From Drosophila pseudoobscura (lineage: Eukaryota; Arthropoda; Insecta; Diptera; Drosophilidae): a DNA stretch of 64,000 nt. The position numbers were made by a program, and so were the translations under genes. This document shows, piece by piece, positions 56,616 through 64,000 of this stretch (the first letter of the stretch is position 1; every line of letters starts with the position of its first letter). The notes beneath the pieces are model-generated. The model was not told the origin of the DNA. It saw only the letters and a program-made list of their open reading frames with translations, and did not search any database. Where the stretch lies: NCBI RefSeq assembly GCF_009870125.1, contig NC_046679.1, forward strand, positions 9,486,001-9,550,000, in the 5' to 3' direction.

Positions 56616-57797
56616 TCAGGCGGCTGGGGCAAAGCCGATCCGCCTCTGGGCCACATCGAAGGCCGTGTAATAGCGCCCGATGAAGACATCGCCAAGAATC
56701 CAGAAGTCCGCGTCCATCAAGGTGAAGGCTGACAGACACACCGAGGAGCCGTCATCGTTGGCCACCTGCATAACGTAGTCCCTCGGCTGCAGCCCGAAGC
56801 GCTGGCCCCCAATGACGAAAAAAACCTCCGGCAGGCGACCGATGTCCGAGCACCGGAGCAAGTACTCGCCACTGGCCGTGGGCAGACCCCCGAGGAGGCT
56901 ATTGATGATCAAATACTCTCGCGGCGGGGCCGCCAGCAGCGAGGTGCCAGTATCCACTATAGCCTGACGCCCCTGGCTGATGGTCTTGCCAACGACTTCC
57001 ACGCTCTGCATTTGAAACTGCCAGTAGCCGACATGGGTGAGGGGTACGTAGATAAGTGGCGCCGTGAATCTGCTGGCATCGATGCCGCCGAAAAGCAGCT
57101 CGCCACCCTGCTGGGCGCTGCCATTTCGCTTGAGGTAAAAGGAGAACACGCACTGATCCACCAAGCCCTGGTCGCACATGTTCTGGAAGAGCGGAGTGGC
57201 CTGCTGCTCCGCAATGGAACGGAAAGCCAAACCCACAATGCCCGCAAAGTTGGTATCCACAAAGGTGGAGCCAGGCTCATGGATGGCCATGCCGAACGTT
57301 TGATTCTGCACCACCAGACGCCCAACAGAGACCGTGTCCTGGGCCAGCCTGCCAGATAGACTGCCGGTGCCATAGGCGATGGCGAATCGCCGACCGTCGG
57401 GCACGTGGCTGCTCGAAGCAGAGGCATTGTAGCGATGATGGTGTTGGCAGGCCACATTCCTAGCCGAGCACTCCGCACTGGGCACCCACAGATTAGCGGA
57501 TCCCGTGTCAAACAGCATATTGAAGGGCTGTCGGGGGGTGCCAATGCTGATGGGACCGGCATACTCAAGGTTCAATCGATTGTCCAGCGGCTCACTGGCA
57601 CCGCCACTGCTCTGCGATGCCTCACTGTTGGCCAGATTGTACTTGGCGTAGAGCAACTGTTTTCCTGCCCGGTGCTGTCGCCGGGTGGCCATGAACGAGG
57701 CCTGGAGCTGCATGGGAATGCGTATCAACTGACCCTCCGAAAGGGTCCCGGCCCAGCAAAGGGCCCAAACGGACACCAGCCAAAGGAGGCACAACAT
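56616..57797 (-). CDS. pepsin-like aspartic protease A
   Basis: Single exon, 393 residues, full family length. Residues 1-22 are a signal peptide (LWLVSVWALCWAGTLSEG). A propeptide of about 50 residues follows, with the typical basic start (IRIPMQL). Catalytic aspartates: Asp97 in LFDTGSANLWVPS and Asp282 in IVDTGTSLLAAP. Flap tyrosine: Tyr142 in AIAYGTGS. The C-terminal block FWILGDVFIGRYYTAFD is intact. It should be an active, acid-activated A1 protease of the cathepsin D/pepsin type, secreted or lysosomal. TATAAAAC at 57863-57870 is about 70 bp upstream. First of three adjacent intronless paralogues on this strand. D. melanogaster CG5860/CG5863 are probable relatives by recall. Confidence 0.92.
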   Translation of the reverse strand: MLCLLWLVSVWALCWAGTLSEGQLIRIPMQLQASFMATRRQHRAGKQLLYAKYNLANSEASQSSGGASEPLDNRLNLEYAGPISIGTPRQPFNMLFDTGSANLWVPSAECSARNVACQHHHRYNASASSSHVPDGRRFAIAYGTGSLSGRLAQDTVSVGRLVVQNQTFGMAIHEPGSTFVDTNFAGIVGLAFRSIAEQQATPLFQNMCDQGLVDQCVFSFYLKRNGSAQQGGELLFGGIDASRFTAPLIYVPLTHVGYWQFQMQSVEVVGKTISQGRQAIVDTGTSLLAAPPREYLIINSLLGGLPTASGEYLLRCSDIGRLPEVFFVIGGQRFGLQPRDYVMQVANDDGSSVCLSAFTLMDADFWILGDVFIGRYYTAFDVAQRRIGFAPAA

Positions 57798-58474
57798 TAT
57801 TGATCAACCGCACGCACCGTAGACTTGGTCTCCACTAATTGACTCAGATTCTTTCAGCGATTGTTTTATACTGCCTATAAATGCGGCAATTTTATGGCCC
57901 ATGTCCGTCTGGTACTCGAATCGGACGAATGAATCGGTTAATGTTGAAATTGAACGAATTTCAATGTTTTGGTAGATAAACAGCTCATTTAATTGTACAT
58001 ACTCGTACTCGTATAAACAAAGCAGCGAATAATCACCAGCAAATTAGGTTCCACCACACAGTGGTACCGAGTCATTCAAATTGATAAACAAAATTTCAGT
58101 GGATGAGTGAGAAAGAATATAACTCACTCCACATAGTATATATTTTCTAATTTTAATTGGGTAATTTTCTATTTACATAGACCGATTCATACGGCAGTAT
58201 TTGATATTCCGATTTAATTCGAATTTGTGGATTTTTTTTGGTTATTGCTTACTCTAAAGGAACAAACGTTTGGCTCATAAAAGTGTAGTAACTACACTAT
58301 ATATTATAGGTTGTATATCTTATTGGATAGGGTCGTATACCTAAAAAAAATCATGTATACGTTTGAACATATTTCGAATAGGAAAAGGACAGTGATCAAC
58401 GCTCGAATACTTGGATACATTTAAGTATAACATTACCAAATTTCGCTCATTTACTGTTGCTGGGACACTGAACT
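57798..58474. other. spacer between aspartic proteases A and B
   Basis: Contains the TATA box of protease A and AT-rich sequence. No gene seen. Confidence 0.6.
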
Positions 58475-59632
58475 CTACCCCTTTGTCGCAACATCTGGGA
58501 CCGCCCTGGCTAGACCAACCCGCTTCTCTGTAGCATCGTAGACCGTATAGTAGCGGCCCAGAAAGACATCGCCCAGTATCCAGAAGTCCAGATTAATTGG
58601 GGCAAACCGAGTTGCGCAAACCTTTTGATTGTTTTCAAGTACTACTTCTTTTACATAATCCATGGGAGTAATGGGAAATGTTTTGCCTGCGATCAACAGT
58701 TTGATATTGGGCAGTTGCTCAAGTTCGCAGGTGACGAAGGTTATTCCATAATCAGTCGTGGCTCCCAGAGCCTCATGCAGGATGTCGTAGGTGTTCTCGG
58801 GAATCAGGATATTGGAAGTACCCGTGTCCAGGATTGCACCCACTGCCAAATCGATTTTTTCCGAGCCCACGGATACTTTAGATATCTCAAACTTCCAGTA
58901 GCCGTACTCTGTGAGCGGCACGTAGTGAATGGATCCACTATAGCGCGATTTATCGGTGCCGCCGATCATGATTTCGCCGCCTCGCAAAGATCCCGTCACA
59001 CGACGTAGGTACACGGAGAACACACACTCCTCCACCAGGTTCTGAGCACAAAGCAGATCCAGGAAAGGCGTCGAGTTGACCCAGGCTCTCTGACCCAGGC
59101 CCAGACCCACAATACCGTCAAAGATCACCGAGTCGAACACCTCCTGATACTGCAACATAGCCTCGCCAAAGGTCAGGTTTTTAAGCTCAGCCCCGCCAAA
59201 GTGCAGTGTGTCCTTGGAGAGGTAGCCTATCACTTTGCCAACACCATAGAAAAGGGTGAAGTTGCGCCCGTCCTTTACATGGCTGCTGGATCTGGAGGAG
59301 TTGTAGCGCCTGTGTTTCCGGCAGGCCCAATTGTTGCGCGGACAGTTGCTCGAGGGCAGCCACGTGTTCGAGGATCCCGTGTCTAGCATCACTTTGAACA
59401 TCTGCTTTGGCGTACCCATGCTCACGATTCCGAAGTACTCCACATTATTGCGGTTCCGCAGCGGCAGACGGATCCTATCAGTCACGTTGGTGGTAGCGTT
59501 GATTGAGAGGAATCGGTCCGCCAGCCCCGTCCCGATGGCGTTTTCCATGGCATGGAGCGAAATACGTAGCCTACGATCGCTGGCAAAGGTTACAGCAAAG
59601 CTGATGAACAGCAAAAACAGAACTCGAGCCAT
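58475..59632 (-). CDS. pepsin-like aspartic protease B, with altered flap
   Basis: Single exon, 385 residues from the first true ATG (59632, MARVLFLLFISFAVTFAS, a good signal peptide); the frame is open a little further upstream but without an ATG. Catalytic aspartates: Asp84 in MLDTGSSNTWLPS and Asp269 in ILDTGTSNILIP. The flap reads LFYGVGK (Tyr129), so the Thr of the usual YGTG/YGSG is Val. C-terminal block FWILGDVFLGRYYTVYD is intact. Several N-glycosylation sites lie in the propeptide (SINATTNVTD). No clear TATA box upstream, unlike proteases A and C. Predicted active secreted A1 protease with possibly shifted specificity. Confidence 0.9.
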   Translation of the reverse strand: MARVLFLLFISFAVTFASDRRLRISLHAMENAIGTGLADRFLSINATTNVTDRIRLPLRNRNNVEYFGIVSMGTPKQMFKVMLDTGSSNTWLPSSNCPRNNWACRKHRRYNSSRSSSHVKDGRNFTLFYGVGKVIGYLSKDTLHFGGAELKNLTFGEAMLQYQEVFDSVIFDGIVGLGLGQRAWVNSTPFLDLLCAQNLVEECVFSVYLRRVTGSLRGGEIMIGGTDKSRYSGSIHYVPLTEYGYWKFEISKVSVGSEKIDLAVGAILDTGTSNILIPENTYDILHEALGATTDYGITFVTCELEQLPNIKLLIAGKTFPITPMDYVKEVVLENNQKVCATRFAPINLDFWILGDVFLGRYYTVYDATEKRVGLARAVPDVATKG

Positions 59633-59918
59633 CTTCGATGAGCTTACACCGAGCACTGAGCCAGCTAATCTTCCATTTTCGCGAGAGCCCTCCTAGGCGC
59701 TCGCTCATGTAAGCGCATCTGTTAGGCGTAATTAAGAAGAGCAGTAAAACTCATTAGTTAAGCAGGCGATTTAGTAGAGTTACTGCACTTTAAGTATGTC
59801 CAATTTGGTGGCTGTCAAGAAATACAGAATGCATAAGTAGTGTGTTTTCATTTTCATGAATAAATACTCGTACGTCTTTTATTTGAGATCAGTCTCAAGA
59901 GAAGGAAGGAAATTAAGT

Positions 59919-61313
59919 TTACGATGAGGCAGCAAATCCGATGCGATTCCTAGTCACATCGAACACTGTACAGAAATGCCTGATGAAGGCATCGCCCAGA
60001 ATCCAGAAGTTCGTGCCCATGTCAGACACCGCCGAAATGCAGATTGTGTGGCCCTTGGTGGTCCTCACCTTGAGCTTGAGCTTGTTCCCCGCAAGCACGA
60101 ACTTCTTGCCACCTATAACGAAGGTAAGATCCGGCACCTTCTTCGCACACGACATCCAGCACTCGCCGCTGGAGGTAACGGTGCAGCCGAGGATCTTGTT
60201 GATCTTGTTAAAGATACTCTTGGGAGCCGCGATCAGCGAAGTGCCCGAGTCAACAATGGCCTGGGTGCTGCCGCTCACCTTAGTGTCGCCCATATAGAAG
60301 CCCTGTAGGTCGAACTGCCAGTAGCCCTTTTTGGTGACGGGCGTGTACGTGTAGGCTTCGGAGCCAGTGTAAGCACTGGTGTCCGTGCTGCCAAAGACGA
60401 GGACGCCACCCCGCTTCGAGCTCCCGCCGCCCTTCATGCAGATGCTGAAGACGCAGTTCGAGATGACGTTCTGCGAGCACATATTCTGCACCAAAGTCTT
60501 CACATTGTCCACGGAAATGCTGCGAAAGCCCAGGCCGAGGATACCATCAAAGTTCGATGCCGTAAACGTGGTGCACGGCTCCTTTTTGGTCATTGCAAAC
60601 GTCTGGTTGGTCACAGCCAGACCCGCCACCCGCACGGTGTCCCTGGCAAGCGTTCCCTTGACATTGCCCGAGCCGTAGGTGATGGCGAAGGCTTTGCCGT
60701 CCTTTATATAGGTGCTGGACCTACCCGGATGATATCGCGTGTGGGTCTTGCATGCCTTGTCGGTGCATTTGGGGCCCGGCACCCAGATGTTGGAGCTGCC
60801 AGTGTCGGGAAGGACCGTGAACGACTGCTTTGGTGTGCCAATGTTCATCTTGCAGGTGTACTCCATATTGGCCGTGTTCCTCAATGCAGTCTTGCCCGTG
60901 GTCGTGGTAAAGCTCTGGCCATATCGGGTGGCCAGGAAAGACTTCTCGAATCGGAGATTGTTTGTGGTGCGTACAAAGTTCTGTTGAAAGTCGAGCGGCA
61001 GGCTGGTATAGCCAGAGTCGTTACTGACTGACTGAGTGGTTGACGCCCTGGCCTTTGATGCCTTGGCCTTTGCATTAGCATTGGTTTTCCTGTTTCGCTG
61101 ACTCCTCCTACTTCTCTTATTGACGACACTAAGTCTGTTTCCACGGCTGGGTCTTGATCTGGCAGCCAGTCTGCTTCCGTGACGCACATTACGTTGAGCC
61201 CTCTGCTGCCTGAGACCCAGGGATCTGCGGCTGTTTACCTTCCTTTGCCTGCCCTCGGTCAGGACGACGATGAGGCACACCAGAGCACAGAACAGCAGAA
61301 GTTTCAGGCGCAT
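59919..61313 (-). CDS. pepsin-like aspartic protease C with Arg/Lys-rich pro-region
   Basis: Single exon, 464 residues, about 70 longer than A and B. Signal peptide MRLKLLLFCALVCLIVVLTEG. Residues 22-90 are extremely basic, with runs such as RSLGLRQQRAQRNVRHGSRL and NKRSRRSQRNRK, an unusual insertion before the ordinary propeptide (LDFQQNFVRTTNNLRFEKSF). Catalytic aspartates: Asp170 in VLPDTGSSNIWVPG and Asp355 in IVDSGTSLIAAP; flap Tyr213 in ITYGSGN. C-terminal block FWILGDAFIRHFCTVFD is complete. TATAAAAC lies at 61388-61395, 75 bp upstream. Length and the basic pro-region agree with my memory of D. melanogaster CG17283, unverified. The basic segment may serve as a furin-cleaved linker or bind anionic partners. 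Confidence 0.92.
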   Translation of the reverse strand: MRLKLLLFCALVCLIVVLTEGRQRKVNSRRSLGLRQQRAQRNVRHGSRLAARSRPSRGNRLSVVNKRSRRSQRNRKTNANAKAKASKARASTTQSVSNDSGYTSLPLDFQQNFVRTTNNLRFEKSFLATRYGQSFTTTTGKTALRNTANMEYTCKMNIGTPKQSFTVLPDTGSSNIWVPGPKCTDKACKTHTRYHPGRSSTYIKDGKAFAITYGSGNVKGTLARDTVRVAGLAVTNQTFAMTKKEPCTTFTASNFDGILGLGFRSISVDNVKTLVQNMCSQNVISNCVFSICMKGGGSSKRGGVLVFGSTDTSAYTGSEAYTYTPVTKKGYWQFDLQGFYMGDTKVSGSTQAIVDSGTSLIAAPKSIFNKINKILGCTVTSSGECWMSCAKKVPDLTFVIGGKKFVLAGNKLKLKVRTTKGHTICISAVSDMGTNFWILGDAFIRHFCTVFDVTRNRIGFAASS

Positions 61314-61991
61314 TTTGAGACTTATTCGAGGGAAAGCAGTAAGCCAGAGTTAAGGGAACACTAACCCCAGTAATTCTATCCGATTTGGTTTTATAGTCGC
61401 TGGCTTTGTCTAAAATTGAGACTGTCAGCCAAGGTCACTGGGAAACAGCTGCTGAAGAGTAGGAATTTCCCACCTACCAGCGTGAGAGAAAAAGTAAATA
61501 GCAACGAGTCTAAGAGTGATCATATAAAAGACAATTAATCCTAAAAATAGATCATGGCACACACAATCTTCGTCTTTAAATATTTGAATTGCAAAAATTA
61601 GGTTTCAGATGGAAATGAGTCTATTAAATACCCAACAATGTCAGTTAAAAGTAGATGGAAAATATTATCTATATTATATATTATCTATCTTAATATAAGA
61701 AAATTCATTTTCTTTTTTTTTAATTTGAAATTCAAATTGATATAAAAAATCTTTAATTGAAACTTGATCCTTCCCTCGTATATGTACATACGAGTAGATT
61801 AATATCTTGCCATTTTTCTTTTCATTAAGTTTTTATTTTCAACGCATTTCTCTCTTAAGTTTTAAGTTTTGCGTATACGAGTACCCTACACCGAGAAGAC
61901 GTCAAAAATTTGCTGACATCAGTTGTATTTTGGCACAAACAAAAAAAACCAACTTTTATTCTGCCAAGACGACAATATTTGCAGAGCAAAC
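61314..61991. other. spacer
   Basis: Holds the promoter of protease C (TATA at 61388-61395). AT-rich beyond 61500. No other gene seen. Confidence 0.55.
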
Positions 61992-62345
61992 TCACGTCAC
62001 AGTTGGGCCTGTTCCTCCCAATCTTTTGCAAATATCTGGATTCACTCTGCAATTTCTCAAGTCCGTGGCACACCAGTCTGCGTACAGATGAATATTAATT
62101 CGTATTGGCTTATATAATAATTTGAATAAAGGTATCTGTAACTTACTCAGACGATTGACACAACCGCTGACTCCCATGACGCAGCTATTGCTGAACTGGC
62201 AGCGCACCAGTCGACCATTTATTCGGGTCTCTCCGCAGACTGGATTGTAGATTGTCGGGCAGACGGTGGGACAGAGATCCGCTGATTGAACTTCAAACTG
62301 GCCACAGGTCAGGAGTAGTCCAAGGAGCAGAAAAAACGACTTCAT
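61992..62345 (-). CDS. small secreted Kazal-like protein
   Basis: Two exons, 62345-62147 and 62077-61992 (donor CTGA|GTAAGT, acceptor ACGCAG|ACTGG), encode 94 residues. Signal peptide MKSFFLLLGLLLTCGQFEVQS. Cys-rich part: LCPTVCPTIYNPVCGETRIN, then RCQFSNSCVMGVSGC, then after the phase-1 intron NWCATDLRNCRVNPDIC. PVCG and FSNxC identify a Kazal-type module. The intron before NW is at the same place and phase as in the nested genes at 29.7, 32.8 and 34.6 kb, so these genes share an ancestor. TATAAAAG at 62397-62404 is 52 bp upstream. The ATG 36 bp upstream was not chosen because it would fall at the expected transcription start. Confidence 0.85.
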   Translation of the reverse strand: MKSFFLLLGLLLTCGQFEVQSADLCPTVCPTIYNPVCGETRINGRLVRCQFSNSCVMGVSGCVNRLSKLQIPLFKLLYKPIRINIHLYADWCATDLRNCRVNPDICKRLGGTGPTVT

Positions 62346-62881
62346 TGCTGTAATGATGAGGGAGATATTCTGGATGATCACGGGCTGTCAGACGCTCTTT
62401 TATAGGGCAGCCTCAGTGGGATGAGCTATAATTGTCAACAGATCAATGCACTCGGAAACAGCTGTTAAAAGTTAATTTAAATTTATAAATTACATACGCT
62501 TTTACTTAGCTCAATTTTAATTGCAGTTCAAGTGCTTTTTGGAGATTGTCAATCAATCGGTTTTGTTATTGAGAGACTACAAAGTTCCCTCCCCCTTATC
62601 ACACACCAGAGCCAGACCCATTCCACACCCAGCCAACTCGGGCCATTCATACTTTTGAACTGGTTAAGAGTTTTAACCTTCAGGCATTACAATTCCCTGG
62701 CGCTAGGCATGGATCGCCTTAAATGGTCGGAGTCTGGCCAGAAAACGTGCTGTTCAGTTTAACAATTATATGTTTGATTTTCAATTCACAGCGATCATTT
62801 CATGCTACAAACCGATTCGTTTCGTCAACGACTTGAACTCCCTCCCCGACAGATCAATCCAGTTGCAATTGAAAGTTGGTC
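62346..62881. other. divergent spacer
   Basis: Contains the TATA box for the 62.0-kb gene on the minus strand. A pyrimidine-rich acceptor-like CAATTCACAG lies at 62782-62791, shortly before the plus-strand gene at 62882, so an upstream non-coding exon is possible. Confidence 0.45.
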
Positions 62882-63295
62882 ATGCCGGCTGTGTGGGTGT
62901 GGATGCTATATTGGCTCATACAACAGACATTCAGCCAATGGATCGTTAAAGAGCATGTCTTTATGCGGCCATCGGGTATGACTGTCCATCATCATCCATC
63001 TGAGGTTCACAAAGTATACATCGAATATTTGAAAAAGCCCGCTACATCAGTTCAGCCAGGGAATAATCGAAAAGAACCAAAGGAACCAAATGAACGAGAA
63101 AAAATGAAGAAAAAGAAAGTCATTTCGACTAAGAAAAAAATATATTATGTGGTGCCCAAGAAACCGGGAGAAAAGAGATGCCATCAAACTGTTTACCTCC
63201 TTTTCAACCCGAAGACAAACAAACAAGTAAAAGTGGCCTTTAAGAACGGCCTAAAGGACAAGCGTAATTTTGGAGTCCTGAGGATTGCTCGGTGA
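62882..63295 (+). CDS. secreted Lys-rich small protein
   Basis: Single open frame of 137 residues. The first true ATG is 62882; the frame is open six bases further without an ATG. Residues 1-20 are a hydrophobic, Trp-rich signal peptide or anchor (MPAVWVWMLYWLIQQTFSQW). Residues 21-50 contain a HHHP segment and EVHKVYIEYLKKP. Residues 55-95 are very basic and Pro/Glu-rich (KEPKEPNEREKMKKKKV, STKKKIYYVVPKKPGEK). The end (100-137) is RCHQTVYLLFNPKTN followed by KVAFKNGLKDKRNFGVLRIA. Only one cysteine is present in the mature part. AATAAA at 63327-63332 follows. I do not recognise the family. Likely secreted; its place in the cluster of secreted proteins fits. Confidence 0.65.
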   Translation: MPAVWVWMLYWLIQQTFSQWIVKEHVFMRPSGMTVHHHPSEVHKVYIEYLKKPATSVQPGNNRKEPKEPNEREKMKKKKVISTKKKIYYVVPKKPGEKRCHQTVYLLFNPKTNKQVKVAFKNGLKDKRNFGVLRIAR

Positions 63296-63927
63296 TTGGA
63301 GACGCACTTTATTAAAAGAGTTTCAAAATAAATGTAAATAATCCTAGCACTAGCGGCTTACATTCACTTGGCTTCGAGACGCTTGTCATGTCAGCCCCGT
63401 CAGAGCAGGCCGGAGCAGGCGGACCAGGCCGGGCCATAGCCAGACCAGACCAGACCGACGGGTGGGCGTTGAAGTTGGTCAACCAGATACGCACACTGGC
63501 ACTCACACGGTGTCGTTGAGCTGACAGTCCCGGAGATTTATTACTTGAGGAGTTTGAACATTTTGTTGCTGCTTTTTTGGTCCAAATTGATACACCTTTA
63601 AAAGACAAAGTCAATCAAAAATCCAAATAAACACAAAAACATGAGCGTGCGTTGATTTTACTTTCGAAATGAAATAAATGCCAGGAAATTATCCGTAACA
63701 ATGACTTTCAAAATTTCAATCGTATGAAACGCACGCCACGAAGACTATCTTTTTGCAGCTCCTCTAGATTTTTGTTGTAACCGACAAGTGACTAAGCCTA
63801 CTACTATTTCGAACTGGCTTAAGTCGATGGAAAATTGAAATTTTCAGGCGGGGAATGGGAATTATTATGGTTGGAAGTGGCTGTTTCATTTGCGAATCTC
63901 TTTAGCTTTCTAGCTGCATAAAGCAAG
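63296..63927. other. spacer at window end
   Basis: Contains the poly(A) signal of the 62.9-kb gene and a degenerate CAGGC/CCAGA repeat tract (63400-63460). No other gene seen. Confidence 0.5.
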
Positions 63928-64000
63928 ATGAAAGCTTGTTTAATTTGGTTGTGTTGCATCATTGTTCTGCTATCGGCTTGTCTCGTTCACAGCTCAAATC
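63928..64000 (+). CDS. start of a secreted protein, cut by the window end
   Basis: An ATG at 63928 opens a frame that runs to the last base. The 24 residues visible are a textbook signal peptide: MKACLIWLCCIIVLLSACLV followed by HSSN. The context AAGATG is acceptable. Only the signal sequence is present, so the protein cannot be named. Its position fits a continuation of the secreted-protein cluster. Confidence 0.6.
   Translation, partial: MKACLIWLCCIIVLLSACLVHSSN

Noticed and set aside
1-64000. CRISPR arrays, tRNA or rRNA genes, bacterial-type operons
   Set aside because: No regularly spaced repeats, no tRNA cloverleaf (A-box plus GTTCGAATC-type B-box pairs) and no rRNA sequence seen; the window is eukaryotic.

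Overview
This is nuclear DNA from a fly of the genus Drosophila. The evidence is short GT-AG introns of about 50-80 bp, TATA or Inr/DPE core promoters, AT-rich spacers with CA and CAG runs, one decayed DINE-1/mini-me-type repeat, and a set of genes I recognise as Drosophila: eclosion hormone (Eh), the nuclear-pore membrane protein Ndc1, an animal haem peroxidase, and three pepsin-like proteases. From memory, the gene set resembles D. melanogaster 3R (Muller E) near Eh, Ndc1/CG5857, CG5860/CG5863, CG17283 and CG5873. I could not check this, and the species is not determined.

Layout. 1-16 kb is gene-poor. The only convincing gene there is a small intronless ORF at 10.8 kb whose fold pattern resembles the histone H1 winged helix. 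At 17.1 kb lies the broken C-terminal end of a papain-family cysteine protease. Eh (three coding exons, plus strand) is at 19.6-20.1 kb.

From 21.2 to 43.1 kb, on the minus strand, I reconstruct a ten-exon haem peroxidase of 753 residues. Its start is traced to a TATA-less Inr+DPE promoter at 43.08 kb, joined through an 11.3-kb first intron. Four plus-strand genes sit inside its two largest introns: a membrane-anchored JmjC/cupin oxygenase-like gene, a Kazal-like gene with a very basic tail, and a tandem pair of small Kazal-like genes.

From 47.3 to 64 kb lies a dense cluster of small secreted-protein genes around Ndc1. It holds a near-identical inverted pair of Pro/Ser/Ala-rich proteins, a His-rich protein, four further Kazal-like genes on the minus strand (one two-module gene, a tandem pair and a singleton), three single-exon aspartic proteases, a Lys-rich secreted protein, and the first exon of another secreted protein cut by the window end. 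Most have a TATA box 50-110 bp upstream of the ATG. The mix of secreted proteases, candidate protease inhibitors and low-complexity secreted proteins, with several local duplications, suggests a fast-evolving secretory locus (gut, salivary or reproductive). That tissue assignment is inference only.
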